From positions 620,001 to 684,000 of the forward strand of contig JAWKTN010000006.1 in the NCBI GenBank assembly GCA_041399065.1: a DNA stretch of 64,000 nt, given 5' to 3'. Every line of letters starts with the position of its first letter. The stretch's first letter is position 1. The position numbers were made by a program, and so were the translations under genes. The DNA comes from JAGQPD01 sp020426865 (GTDB lineage Bacteria; Planctomycetota; Planctomycetia; Pirellulales; Pirellulaceae). The notes under the pieces were generated by a model. It ran no database searches. It had not been told where the DNA came from and worked only from the letters and a program-made list of their open reading frames with translations. Positions 42,488 to 51,764 of the stretch are shown here, one piece after another.

Positions 42488-44182
42488 GCGCTGTTGCAAT
42501 GCTTGTTGGCGCGCGGCTTCGAACTCATCGCCAGGAGTCCACGCGGGCATCGTAGGCTGCCGTGCCGTATGCATGCCGACATGGAATAACAGACGCAGAT
42601 CCGCCACCGCTCCCGTGAGATCCCAATCTTCCGAATACTCGTCGCTGGTCTGGTGATAATACTTTTCCGTCCACGCTTCCAGTTGTTTTCGCCCCCAGCC
42701 GTCTTCTTTTCCCACGACCTCGATGCCCGAGTGCAGATAAACGCCCGGCACGCCGATTTTGGCGAGACTGAATTGATCGGAACGGTAGTAATACCCACGG
42801 TCCGGGAAATGGTCCGGTGTCACATATCGCCGCTGCCACTTGGCGATTTCCTCAACCGCCACATCCATGTCAGACTTACCCAAACCAATGACGTTAACAT
42901 CGTGCGTGAGTCCCAGAATATTGATGCCGTCGATATTGAGCACGGCCGCCAAGTAGCCAGCGGGAATGGGTGGATGAGCTGCCATGTGAGCCGAGCCCAA
43001 CAACCCCTGTTCTTCGGCCCCGACAGCCGCGAACATAATCGATCGCGCCGGCCGCGGGTCTAGCTCGGCGCATGCCCGTGCAATTGCCAACATGCCGGCC
43101 ACGCCCGACGCGTTGTCGACGGCCCCGTTATAAATATTGTCACCCGACTTATCTCGCGTCTCGGCCAAACCGATATGATCGTGGTGTGCCATGAACACGA
43201 CGGTTTCCTTGGCCCGTGCCGAGTCACTGCCAGGCAAGATCCCCAGCACGTTCGCCGTAGAATTCTCGCGTACATCGCACGTCATCGACAGAGAGAGCCT
43301 GGTTCCCAGCGGTACCGGGCGAAAGTCACGTTTTTCGGCTGCGGCGCGCAACGCGTCCAGGTCATGGCCGGATAGCCCGACGACTCGCCGAGCAGCGTCG
43401 TCGGAGAACCAGCCTTTCATTGCCATTCGCGGCCCGCCATGTTCCTTCAACTCAGATTCCTCTCCGCTCCACGAAGTCTGCACGACCTGATACGGATATC
43501 CGGCTGACGGCGTCGTGTGAATGATGATCGCGCCGGCAGCGCCGAGTTCAGCCGCCTTTTCGTACTTGTACGTCCACCGGCCGTAGTACAAGCGGCGGCT
43601 ACCCGCGAACAGGTCGGGGTCGTCCGCCGGGTCGTTATTCATGACAACCAGCACCTTCCCGCGCAGATCGACACCCTTGAAGTCATCCCATTGATATTCC
43701 GGCGCCACGATGCCGTAGCCAACGAACACCAGTTCGGCATCTTCAAACGATACGTTCGCTTCGGCTCGACCGCTGGCAAATACATAATCGTCGTGCCGCT
43801 TCAGTGTGAGCCGTTGCTGAGCATTTACCAGCGTCACGGTATCCGGCGCGTGGGTCGTGACGCCGACCAGCGGGAACGGCTGGAACCACGAGCCATCGGC
43901 CGCCGCCGGTTTTAGTCCCAGCGACTGAAATTGTGACACGATATACTGTTGTGCTAGTCGATCGCCACGCGACCCTGGCCCGCGTCCCTCCAGCAAATCG
44001 TGCGACAGAAATCTGACATGCGCACGCACGACGTCATCGGTGATCACCTTCTCCGCGATTGCCTGCTCGGTAGCGGAGGGGACATCGTTTCCTGTTACGT
44101 CCCCCTGCGATTCGGCAAACGCAATCGTGGCATCAAAGGAACTGGCCAGCCAGACAACAAAGATCACGAGCACTTGTCGCAT
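42485..44182 (-). CDS. secreted M28-family metallopeptidase with PA domain
   Basis: 565 residues from ATG 44182, with signal peptide MRQVLVIFVVWLASSFDATIAFA. A PA insert (VDLRGKVLVVMNNDPADDPDLF) is followed by the M28 zinc site: VVFMAHHDHIGL (His, Asp), GAVDNASGVAGMLAIA (bridging Asp), AAVGAEEQGLLGS (Glu-Glu), VLNIDGINILG (Asp) and YHQTSDEYSEDW (His). All ligands appear present, so an active aminopeptidase or carboxypeptidase outside the cytoplasm is likely. Peptides or amino-acid conjugates are the substrates in this family. The gene lies 50 bases downstream of a class C serine hydrolase gene on the same strand. Confidence 0.9.
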   Translation of the reverse strand: MRQVLVIFVVWLASSFDATIAFAESQGDVTGNDVPSATEQAIAEKVITDDVVRAHVRFLSHDLLEGRGPGSRGDRLAQQYIVSQFQSLGLKPAAADGSWFQPFPLVGVTTHAPDTVTLVNAQQRLTLKRHDDYVFASGRAEANVSFEDAELVFVGYGIVAPEYQWDDFKGVDLRGKVLVVMNNDPADDPDLFAGSRRLYYGRWTYKYEKAAELGAAGAIIIHTTPSAGYPYQVVQTSWSGEESELKEHGGPRMAMKGWFSDDAARRVVGLSGHDLDALRAAAEKRDFRPVPLGTRLSLSMTCDVRENSTANVLGILPGSDSARAKETVVFMAHHDHIGLAETRDKSGDNIYNGAVDNASGVAGMLAIARACAELDPRPARSIMFAAVGAEEQGLLGSAHMAAHPPIPAGYLAAVLNIDGINILGLTHDVNVIGLGKSDMDVAVEEIAKWQRRYVTPDHFPDRGYYYRSDQFSLAKIGVPGVYLHSGIEVVGKEDGWGRKQLEAWTEKYYHQTSDEYSEDWDLTGAVADLRLLFHVGMHTARQPTMPAWTPGDEFEAARQQALQQR

Positions 44183-44232
44183 TGAATCAAACCTCTTCCC
44201 AGTAGAAATGTCAGGGAGAACTGCGGCCGGCA

Positions 44233-45399
44233 TCACTTCTCCAACGCGTCGACCGCCGACTGTTGAAAGCGACGACGCAAATCCGAATCGTCACTATTGG
44301 GCAACCCGTCTCGTTGGATCATCAGTACGAAAACGCGTTGTTTTACCGGGTCGACCCAAACTTGTGTGCCAAACGCGCCTCCATGGCCATACGACCCAGG
44401 CGAAAGCATGGCCGTCACGCCTTGTGGCTGCCGAATGACACACCAACCCAATCCCCAACCGTTGCCCGGCGTAAACCCAGTCTCCAAGTCGCCGGTTTGA
44501 ATGGTCGTCATCGCCTTGACGGCCGATTTGCTGACAATCTGTTGGCCGTCGTGCGTTCCGCCGTTGAGGATCATCTGATAGAAGCGAAAAACATCCTCGG
44601 CCGTAGAGAACAGCCCACCCGAAGGGTTCGGCACACTGTCGGCGCCGCCATGGTTGAGCCAATTCTCTGTTGGCGTCAGGTCCGATGTCCGCTGATCATA
44701 TTTGTAGAGCACCGCCGCGCGTTCCCGTTGCTTCGTCGTGGGATGGAACGTGGTGTCCGTCATCCCCAGCGGCCGAAAGATGCGGGTAGTCATGAAGTCT
44801 TCATACGATTGGCCCGATACGATTTCGATCACGCGGCCACAGACATTCAGGCCCGGGCTATACTCCCACTTCTCGCCAGGAACATATCCCAACGGGCGTT
44901 GGGATAACTTTTCCGCAGTAGCGGCCAGTGATTCTTCACAGAGTTGGGCACCCACCAGTCCCGACGTGTGCGTCAACAGTTGCCGCAGGGTGATGGGGGA
45001 GACCCGCTGGCCGTTGCGCAACTTGACCTCCGCAAAGCTCGGTAGGTACTTGGCCACGGTATCGTCGAGCGACAGCTTTCCTTCGTCCTGCAACATCAAC
45101 ATGGCCGTCGCGGTCATCGGCTTGGTCATGGAGGCGATTGCGAAGAGCGAATCGCCGGTCATCAATCGCCCGGTGGCGAGATCGGCCGAGCCGATACTAC
45201 CGAGGTGGACGATGCTCCCCTCTTGGCCTACCAGGGTCACGACGCCGGAGACCGTGTGATCGTTGACAAACGGCTGCATCGCCGCGTCGATTTCCTCGAG
45301 ACGTTCGGCGTCTGAACTGCGGCCGATGCCGAGAATCGCTGCGAGTATCATCATCAATTGGCAACTCCTTGTCCAGAAAAACCTTTCGGTTGTCGTCAT
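44233..45399 (-). CDS. serine hydrolase, beta-lactamase class C family
   Basis: 388 residues from ATG 45399, with GGAGG 6 bases upstream; the frame extends further but without a signal peptide. A hydrophobic leader (LMMILAAILGIGRSSDA) directs export. The serine motif is SMTKPMTATAMLMLQDEGKLSLDD (S-x-x-K) near residue 92. A Tyr motif, WEYSPGLNVCGRVIE, near residue 178, and a C-terminal HGGAFGTQVWVDP complete the site. The family includes esterases, D-amino-peptidases and true beta-lactamases; planctomycete members are usually esterase-like. It sits with the M28 peptidase in what looks like a two-gene unit. Confidence 0.88.
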   Translation of the reverse strand: MTTTERFFWTRSCQLMMILAAILGIGRSSDAERLEEIDAAMQPFVNDHTVSGVVTLVGQEGSIVHLGSIGSADLATGRLMTGDSLFAIASMTKPMTATAMLMLQDEGKLSLDDTVAKYLPSFAEVKLRNGQRVSPITLRQLLTHTSGLVGAQLCEESLAATAEKLSQRPLGYVPGEKWEYSPGLNVCGRVIEIVSGQSYEDFMTTRIFRPLGMTDTTFHPTTKQRERAAVLYKYDQRTSDLTPTENWLNHGGADSVPNPSGGLFSTAEDVFRFYQMILNGGTHDGQQIVSKSAVKAMTTIQTGDLETGFTPGNGWGLGWCVIRQPQGVTAMLSPGSYGHGGAFGTQVWVDPVKQRVFVLMIQRDGLPNSDDSDLRRRFQQSAVDALEK

Positions 45400-45644
45400 A
45401 ACAGCCTCCGCCTGGGGGTCCATGGAACCGAAACCGAAGAACCAGGATACCCAAGATATGCGGGCTCGGCCAGTTCTACCGCTGCGGGGTTGTCGGTGAC
45501 AGTCGGCCCCTGGTGATGGAAACGTTGTTTTCATTCGCCGAGTCGCTAGAATGGGGGTATCGCAGTGGCGATCTTTTCCTTCGGGCCCGGGGTTCAAGGT
45601 ATGGGGCCCGACGAATTCTAATTTGCCGAAGTGAGTGCACGATC

Positions 45645-45941
45645 ATGTCGACTGAAAGACAAGCCCGGATGGTGGATGCTGGATGGACGATTACTTGCGA
45701 ACGCCACATTCAGATCGATATGACGACCGATCACAAATCGGACAAACGGACGTGTACCTGGCGAGCGGTCAAAGGGGTCAACGAGGTGGTGATCCGAGGG
45801 AAGTTGGGCGAGGAGCAAGCGGCACTGATCGAGTTATATGCCGCAGCCAAATCGATTGATCCGGATTTACGGCAGTTGGCAACTGACGCTGGCAGCGGCG
45901 CGTGGGTCTTTGACTTGAGCCAGGTCGATAAGAGCCGCTAG
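45645..45941 (+). CDS. hypothetical protein, 98 residues
   Basis: From ATG 45645 the product is STERQARMVDAGWTITCERHIQ... ending DAGSGAWVFDLSQVDKSR. I do not recognise the family. The composition is soluble and slightly acidic at the end, and codon use resembles neighbouring genes. The frame is open back to 45513, but that part reads like untranslated DNA. The protein ends 15 bases before the convergent DUF1559 gene. Confidence 0.45.
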   Translation: MSTERQARMVDAGWTITCERHIQIDMTTDHKSDKRTCTWRAVKGVNEVVIRGKLGEEQAALIELYAAAKSIDPDLRQLATDAGSGAWVFDLSQVDKSR

Positions 45942-45956
45942 CGTCGCGCGGCCATT

Positions 45957-46964
45957 TCAATTCCAGCCGCCATCGTTTCTGCGGCCGAGACTGTTCCAGA
46001 CTTCGGGATCGACGTCATACGATTGGCTGTGAACCGAGCCATCGCAGTAGACAACGTTGAATACTGACGGGTGGGCGCTGCCGAAAATGCTGTACTGGCC
46101 GTTGTAGTCAGGCCGATCTCGCTGCGGCAGGTAGGTTTGATTCGCCCATCGCACAGTGTCCCAATCGTGTCCTTGATACATGGAGTTGTTGTCGGCATCG
46201 TCCAGCCCAGTCAGGTATTGCTCGACATCCAGATATTTTTCGGCGGCCAGCATCGTCTTGGACGTTCCATCTTTGATATGGGATCCTTTCACTTCGCTAC
46301 GTTCGCCGACGATACCGTCGAAGAATTTCAGCAGGCGGTCGTCGGTGAAGGGGCAGTCGGGATAGATCTTCAAGCAATTGATGTTGGGGCCGGGACTTAG
46401 CTTCACGCGAGAGCCACCGCCATTGGCAGCGTAGTCGGTTTTGGCGATCAATTCCGGCTGATCGGAATTGAAAGAAACCTCAATCGGTGTCCCGTCGTCT
46501 TTCATCCCCGGATACCCCACGGCCGGTCGACGGCTGGGACACATGAACGCGGGAATCACGTGCGATTTTTGCAACGCGAGCTGTTGCTTTTTCTGATCGG
46601 CGGGTAACCCCTTGCCAACCTCAAAAATCACGGTCTCTTCCATAAAGGGAGTCACGGCAAAGATCCAACCGCCTGGCTGGGGCATCCCTGCGCCGCGGTC
46701 GGGATCCCCCATCCAACGAAATCCCCACCCACCGGATGGATAAAACTGGTAGGTCGCTTCGTGATTGATCACCCCCAACCCGATTTGGCGGAGGTTGTTC
46801 ATGCATTGGGTGCGACGAGCGGCTTCGCGGGCAGCGTTAACGGCCGGCAAGAGCAACGCGACCAGCAGTCCAATGATCGCGATCACAACCAACAATTCCA
46901 CCAACGTGAAGCCATTCCGAATTACATGCTGAATTACGTTTCGCTTCGATCTCATTCGCGACAT
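45957..46964 (-). CDS. DUF1559 prepilin-like protein
   Basis: 335 residues, with GAGGAG before the ATG. It has a type IV pilin-like N-terminus: basic leader, the cleavage site G|FTLVELLVVIAIIGLLVALLLPAVNAAREAARR, then the DUF1559 domain beginning RTQCMNNLRQIGLGVINHEATYQFYPSGGW. The C-terminal end has the family H-x9-DG motif, HPSVFNVVYCDGSVHSQSYDVDPEVW. The leader would be cut by a prepilin peptidase and the protein built into pseudopili or envelope structures. Planctomycetes have large families of these proteins; individual functions are unknown. Confidence 0.95.
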   Translation of the reverse strand: MSRMRSKRNVIQHVIRNGFTLVELLVVIAIIGLLVALLLPAVNAAREAARRTQCMNNLRQIGLGVINHEATYQFYPSGGWGFRWMGDPDRGAGMPQPGGWIFAVTPFMEETVIFEVGKGLPADQKKQQLALQKSHVIPAFMCPSRRPAVGYPGMKDDGTPIEVSFNSDQPELIAKTDYAANGGGSRVKLSPGPNINCLKIYPDCPFTDDRLLKFFDGIVGERSEVKGSHIKDGTSKTMLAAEKYLDVEQYLTGLDDADNNSMYQGHDWDTVRWANQTYLPQRDRPDYNGQYSIFGSAHPSVFNVVYCDGSVHSQSYDVDPEVWNSLGRRNDGGWN

Positions 46965-47455
46965 TTCGCGATCACTCCTCTTGGCTTGTTCCCGACCGAC
47001 GGGGACCGGCCCCCAGTTCTTTCATTGTACGCGGTGGGGAAAATCCGACCAAGCTTCAATGCACCTCACTTTCGGCCCGTCTGGGTCGTGATCCAACCCT
47101 CCCCTGCCGAAGAAAATGCGGAAATACTCGCATTACGACACGGCTGTGGTTAACGGGCAGACCGGCCGAGCCCGGCACAGCCATCAAATCCAGCCAAACG
47201 CTAGGAACAACCGAGCTAGGCAATCGACGACACGGTGGCGGGATAATGTGCTTGACGAAACACTCGCTTGGCCGGACCAGCTCGACGCGTGGCGGGTCGC
47301 GAAATGGCCTTACATTCGGCCAGCAAGAAAAAAATCATTGACCTTACCGTCGGTCCTTTTTATTCTGGAATCATACAATCTGGACATTGATGCCAAACAG
47401 CATCACTCCACCCAACACTTGTCATTACCTCTTTTGAATTGAACGGAGAATGCTA
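46965..47455. other. intergenic region with a promoter near its right end
   Basis: 491 bases between divergent genes. Apart from the candidate promoter at 47338-47366 and the ribosome site GGAGA at 47445-47449, nothing stands out. No hairpin repeat copy is present. Confidence 0.6.
47338..47366 (+). promoter_or_regulatory. candidate sigma-70-type promoter
   Basis: TTGACC (47338-47343), 17-base spacer, TATTCT (47361-47366). The match to TTGACA/TATAAT is good and the spacing optimal. It lies 90 bases upstream of the PEP-CTERM gene ATG at 47456. Confidence 0.45.
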
Positions 47456-48421
47456 ATGAAGTTGATCAAACCGCTTTTCACGCTTGCGCTGGTCGTGGCA
47501 ACCTGCGCGGTGGGATCGACGCCGACTCGAGCGGCAATTCTGGAGATTCCCACCAACTTTGGTATTGGTGCCGACGCCGAAGTCCGCGAATCGGCTCCCA
47601 CGCAAAACCGTGGCAGCAGCACTGAAATTGCCTCGCGCATCATCGATCGCGTGATCGGTGGCGAGCAGGCGGATGGCAATGACCGCAATAGCACCATCTT
47701 TTTGAAGTTCGATCTCAGCGGTACATCGCTGGAGGCATTGCAGGCAAGCACGTCAGTGGATTTGCGGTTGACCTACCGCAACAACAACATCACTCAAGGT
47801 CGCGTCGAGCAGACACCGAACCTGGGAACTGAAGAGGCCCCGCTCCTACTGCCATCCAAGCGAGCTGGCTTGGCCTATTACGCGCTGGACTACAACAACG
47901 ACGCATTGAACGCGTGGGACGAAGCGACCATCACTTACAATACCGCACCCGGGTTATCACTTGATGGTGATGTCGGCACCAAAGACTACAATTCGCAACT
48001 GACTTTGCTGGGAACCAAAGATTTTCCCACCGTTGACCCAGCCAACCACCTGCCGGTCGGTGAAGCGTTTACGTTCGGCAACGGTTTTCTACGCAAATTC
48101 GTGATCGATGCCAAAGCCGCTGGCAAAGAATCGGTAACGATCGTGGCCGGTGTGCAACACGACGGTGATTCGCGTTACACCAACCTGACAAACTTCAACT
48201 ACCTGTTCAATCCAAAAGAACAGACGACGTTGAACAACGACGGCAATTACGATCCGGACGGTGCCGGCGATTTGGAACCGATTCCGAATCCGTACGGCAC
48301 AGACAACAGCCTCGGTCAGTTCTCACCGACGTTGGTGGTCAACACCACTGTCCCGGAACCGGCTAGCTGGACATTGCTGGGCATTGGCGCCATGGCGCTG
48401 TTGCGTCGTCGCCGCAAGTAG
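47456..48421 (+). CDS. secreted DNRLRE-domain-like protein with PEP-CTERM signal
   Basis: 321 residues from ATG 47456, preferred over ATG 47450, which overlaps the GGAGA ribosome site. The signal peptide is MKLIKPLFTLALVVATCAVGSTPTRAA. The body resembles the DNRLRE beta-sandwich: ADAEVRESAPTQNRGSSTEIASRII, RNSTIFLKFDLSGTSLEALQASTSVDLRLTYRNN and WDEATITYNTAPGLSLDGD. The C-terminus VPEPASWTLLGIGAMALLRRRRK is a PEP-CTERM signal. The protein is probably anchored or released at the cell surface. No catalytic motif is visible. Confidence 0.87.
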   Translation: MKLIKPLFTLALVVATCAVGSTPTRAAILEIPTNFGIGADAEVRESAPTQNRGSSTEIASRIIDRVIGGEQADGNDRNSTIFLKFDLSGTSLEALQASTSVDLRLTYRNNNITQGRVEQTPNLGTEEAPLLLPSKRAGLAYYALDYNNDALNAWDEATITYNTAPGLSLDGDVGTKDYNSQLTLLGTKDFPTVDPANHLPVGEAFTFGNGFLRKFVIDAKAAGKESVTIVAGVQHDGDSRYTNLTNFNYLFNPKEQTTLNNDGNYDPDGAGDLEPIPNPYGTDNSLGQFSPTLVVNTTVPEPASWTLLGIGAMALLRRRRK

Positions 48422-48516
48422 TTCGCCGCAAGTAGTTCGCTGCGAGCAAGACGGACACAAATAGTCCGCGAATTGAGACAGGTGGCAAGGATTGCCAGTG
48501 ATGAAAGACTGCGAGT

Positions 48517-48551
48517 CAGGCACCTCGGTGAGAAAGCTGAGGTGCCTGTTT
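48517..48551 (+). terminator. hairpin, probable terminator after the DNRLRE-like gene
   Basis: CAGGCACCTC (48517-48526) pairs perfectly with GAGGTGCCTG (48539-48548) around a 12-base loop and is followed by a short TTT. It lies 96 bases after the stop. The T-run is weak, so termination is likely but not certain. Confidence 0.5.
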
Positions 48552-48664
48552 GCATGAACGGCTTGATGATCATCGGGTGCGTCATTAAGTTACTCAGCAA
48601 TGTTGCCCAGCGGGCTGTAAAAGTTACCCAGCTGGCTATGACACGAGTGCGAAGGTATGTAACG

Positions 48665-48706
48665 ACGGCTGGGACAGCCGTAGGCCTTTGCGGCTGGGAC
48701 AGCCGT
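48665..48706. repeat. dispersed hairpin repeat, two copies
   Basis: ACGGCTGGGACAGCCGT at 48665-48681 and CGGCTGGGACAGCCGT at 48691-48706, separated by 9 bases. They are identical in the core to the copy at 28739 and match those near 42460 and 58500. Confidence 0.9.
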
Positions 48707-48815
48707 GGGACATTGCGTGGACGGAGTCGCCCGGCCCAGCACAGGGGGCAGGCATACCGCCGGACTGTTTTTCAAAACAGCGGCGTTACCCATTTTTTGA
48801 GAAGAGGAATCGCAG

Positions 48816-51674
48816 ATGAAGATGATTCGGTTGTTATCGTTCGCGACAATGATCGCATGGATGTCGATGGGCAGCACGGCAGGTGCCACGGATTATACGT
48901 GGGGCGTGTTAGGGGGTGGTAATCAGGACTGGAATACAGCGGCGAATTGGTCACCGGCTGGTGTGCCAAGCGTATTGGACGACTCGGCCAACCTGAACGT
49001 CGACCTATCGGCCCCGCTAACCGTTGACATGGGCAGCAATTCCCTTACCGTGTCGCAGATCAAGTTAGGCAGCACGACCAATGCGGTAAGCACCACGATC
49101 ACCGGCTCGGGCCAATTGATCTTGGATTCCAGCGGCACACCGCGAATCGACAGCTATGGCCTGCCGGGAACGGTGGACACGATCAGCGTGCCGATCACGT
49201 TGACCAAGGGCTTAACGATCAACAACCAAAGCAACCCACACGGCACGGTTGAATTATCTGGCAACATCAGTGGCGCGGGGGGCCTGGTGATTGGTGTCAC
49301 ATCTGGCAGCAACTCGGTATTCCCGCTGTCAACGACGATCCTTTCCGGCAACAATACCTTTTCCGGGCGTATCGTCAACAACCGCGGCAACGTCGTGCTC
49401 GGCAGTGACACGGCGCTGGGAACCGGCGACATGAAGCCAGGCAACCCGTCCAATCAATTCGGTTTCAACTTGTACTCAACCGATGATGCTCGCAAGATCA
49501 GCATCCCGCTGCAGCTTGCCCAATGGCAGACGATTAAGGGAGAACATTCTCTGGAATGGGCCGGCGTCGTGGGGCAGACGAATTCACGTGGTTTTGTCAA
49601 TCTCCTTCCAGACGGAAAAGCGTTGACACTCAGCGGAAAGGTGTTCGCCGTTTCGGGCAGCGATCTCGAACGGATTCTAACATTCGACGGTTCGGGAAAG
49701 ACCGTAATCACTGGCGGCATGCACGACTACGTCGCCAACTTTAGTACGGGCGAAGCAGGTACCGGCATTGGCAGTTTACAGAAGCGCGGCACCGGCACGA
49801 TGGTCCTTAGCGGCGGCAACAGCACTTACACTGGTGACACGATTGTGTTTGGTGGAAACTTGCACTTCGAAACCAGTGCCGACTACGGCGCTACCGCGTC
49901 GATGATTTCCCGTGGCGGGGCCGTCGGTGTCGACTCGGGTTCCACCTCGGACACGACTTTTCTGGGCCTGTTTGACGCCGAAGATCACGGAGGTTTGATG
50001 CTCGCTGCCAGCGAAGCCAGCGTCAATCTCGACTTCCAGGGATCCCTTTCCAGCCTGGCTAACATGAGCGTGGCCGCCCCGGAAACCGGCTTGACCTATA
50101 CCGGCACCATCACCCCTGCCAACAACACCTACCGATTGGGAGGTGGATCGGGCACAATCACCTTGCCAAATGCCAATCAACTGACCGGTTCGAATGGACT
50201 GGTAGCTACCAACGGTGGTGAAGTGGCCTTGTCCGGCACCAATGATTACACCGGTGTGACGCGAGTTCAAGGCAAGTATACGACAACCGCCCAGTTTCAG
50301 GCTGCGGCGGATTCCAATGCCGGCTCCAATCAGGTTTACCAAGACACAACTTTGTCAGTAACAAGTCTTGGCAACGGTGGTAATATTAGCAGTATCGGCA
50401 GTGCTTCGGCTGCCGCTGAGAATCTCGTCGTCCAGGGTGGCACATTAAAATACGTCGGTGGTGCCACGTCGACCGACCGCCTCTTGACTGTCGGCACAGC
50501 GGGTGCCACGATCGACGCCTCTGGCACCGGCGCAATCAATTTCACCAGTACCGCTGCTTTAGCCATCCATGAGCCCGAGGGACGTGTCGGGAGCGTCTTT
50601 GATATCGGCAATAATACGCAAAGCCTGGTCTTCGACGTGCCGAACACCGACGATCTGGTCATCGGCATGCCCGTCACTGAAGATGGCTTCATCTTCCCGC
50701 TGGGCATCACGGTGACCGCCATCGAAGGCCCGACGTCGTTCCGCGTCAGCGCCAATTCGTTCCCCGGGGCCGACGTGCCTGGCGCGAATTTCACCTTCGG
50801 CGTCGTCGATCGCACGTTGACACTTTCCGGCACGAATGCCGAACACAACACGTTAAACCCCGCCATCACCGACTCAGCCTCTGGTGGCCTGGTGCATCTG
50901 GCAAAATCGGGCAGTGGCACGTGGGTCATCGCTGGTGCGAATACCTACTCGGGAGACACCACAGTGTCTGCCGGTACGCTGATCGTCAACAGCACCACCG
51001 GTGCCGGTGACGTAACCGTTGATGCCGATGGGACAATCGCTGGCAACGGCACCATCGTGGCCAACCTGAATGCCGACGGCACCGTTGCTCCTGGCGATGG
51101 TGTGGGCACGCTGTCGGTTGACGGTAGTGCCACGCTCGCCTCCGGAAGCACCTTGGCGATTGAACTGGCAGGTACGAGCGCCGGTAGCCATGATCTCCTC
51201 AGTGTCGATGGAGCGCTAACCGTTAGTGGCGCGAACTTGAATGTGGCGTTGTCCGGCGGATTCTCACCGACCAACGGCGATTCGTTTGACGTGCTCGACT
51301 TTGGCTCCGCCTCCGGCAGCTTTGCGTCCGTCACGCTGCCCGGTTCCGCCGCCGATTGGAACGTCACGCAACTGTTGGTCGATGGCACGATTTCGTTCTC
51401 CGGCACGTCCGTCTCGCTGCCGGGCGACTACAACCATAATGGTTCGGTCGACGCGGCCGACTACACCGTGTGGAAGGACAACTTCGGCTCCAGCACCTCG
51501 CTCGATGCCGACGGCAACGGCAACGGCACAATCGACGCCGCCGACTACACGGTGTGGAAGGATAATTTCGGCAACTCCGCCGGCACCGTAACGTTCAACG
51601 TCGTGCCCGAGCCATCGACCGTCGTCGTGGCTGCGATGATGCTCCCGATGCTGTTGCGTCGCAAACGCATGTAA
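48816..51674 (+). CDS. autotransporter-type beta-strand repeat protein with dockerin and PEP-CTERM
   Basis: 952 residues. Signal peptide, then DYTWGVLGGGNQDWNTAANWSPAGVPSVLDD, the common start of planctomycete adhesin-like proteins. The body is Gly/Ser/Thr/Asn-rich with repeats of the PATR type (GTGTMVLSGGNSTYTGDTIVFGGNL; GSGTWVIAGANTYSGDTTVSAGTLIVNS), suggesting a long beta-helix. Near residues 868-925 is a type I dockerin-like pair, GDYNHNGSVDAADYTVW and GNGTIDAADYTVW, with calcium-binding Asp/Asn loops. The end is VPEPSTVVVAAMMLPMLLRRKRM. It is likely a large surface or matrix protein. Its gene ends before a strong terminator. Confidence 0.9.
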   Translation: MKMIRLLSFATMIAWMSMGSTAGATDYTWGVLGGGNQDWNTAANWSPAGVPSVLDDSANLNVDLSAPLTVDMGSNSLTVSQIKLGSTTNAVSTTITGSGQLILDSSGTPRIDSYGLPGTVDTISVPITLTKGLTINNQSNPHGTVELSGNISGAGGLVIGVTSGSNSVFPLSTTILSGNNTFSGRIVNNRGNVVLGSDTALGTGDMKPGNPSNQFGFNLYSTDDARKISIPLQLAQWQTIKGEHSLEWAGVVGQTNSRGFVNLLPDGKALTLSGKVFAVSGSDLERILTFDGSGKTVITGGMHDYVANFSTGEAGTGIGSLQKRGTGTMVLSGGNSTYTGDTIVFGGNLHFETSADYGATASMISRGGAVGVDSGSTSDTTFLGLFDAEDHGGLMLAASEASVNLDFQGSLSSLANMSVAAPETGLTYTGTITPANNTYRLGGGSGTITLPNANQLTGSNGLVATNGGEVALSGTNDYTGVTRVQGKYTTTAQFQAAADSNAGSNQVYQDTTLSVTSLGNGGNISSIGSASAAAENLVVQGGTLKYVGGATSTDRLLTVGTAGATIDASGTGAINFTSTAALAIHEPEGRVGSVFDIGNNTQSLVFDVPNTDDLVIGMPVTEDGFIFPLGITVTAIEGPTSFRVSANSFPGADVPGANFTFGVVDRTLTLSGTNAEHNTLNPAITDSASGGLVHLAKSGSGTWVIAGANTYSGDTTVSAGTLIVNSTTGAGDVTVDADGTIAGNGTIVANLNADGTVAPGDGVGTLSVDGSATLASGSTLAIELAGTSAGSHDLLSVDGALTVSGANLNVALSGGFSPTNGDSFDVLDFGSASGSFASVTLPGSAADWNVTQLLVDGTISFSGTSVSLPGDYNHNGSVDAADYTVWKDNFGSSTSLDADGNGNGTIDAADYTVWKDNFGNSAGTVTFNVVPEPSTVVVAAMMLPMLLRRKRM

Positions 51675-51702
51675 GTTTTTGCTGATACATGTGATACGAT
51701 AC

Positions 51703-51748
51703 AAGGCGCGCAGTCCAATTGCGGACTGCGCGCCTTTTTTGTTTTTTT
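51703..51748 (+). terminator. Rho-independent terminator
   Basis: A perfect 14-bp stem (51703-51716 with 51723-51736, core GGCGCGCAGTCC), 6-base loop, then six T, a G and seven T. It lies 28 bases after the stop of the beta-strand repeat protein and just before the next gene's start. Confidence 0.95.
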
Positions 51749-51764
51749 GCATTGGGTATCCTTG

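Larger units (their letters stand above)
48422..48815. other. intergenic region with hairpins
   Basis: 394 bases. It holds a likely terminator (48517-48551), two copies of the dispersed hairpin (48665-48681 and 48691-48706) and the ribosome site of the next gene (AGAGGA near 48802). No coding frame is credible. Confidence 0.7.
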
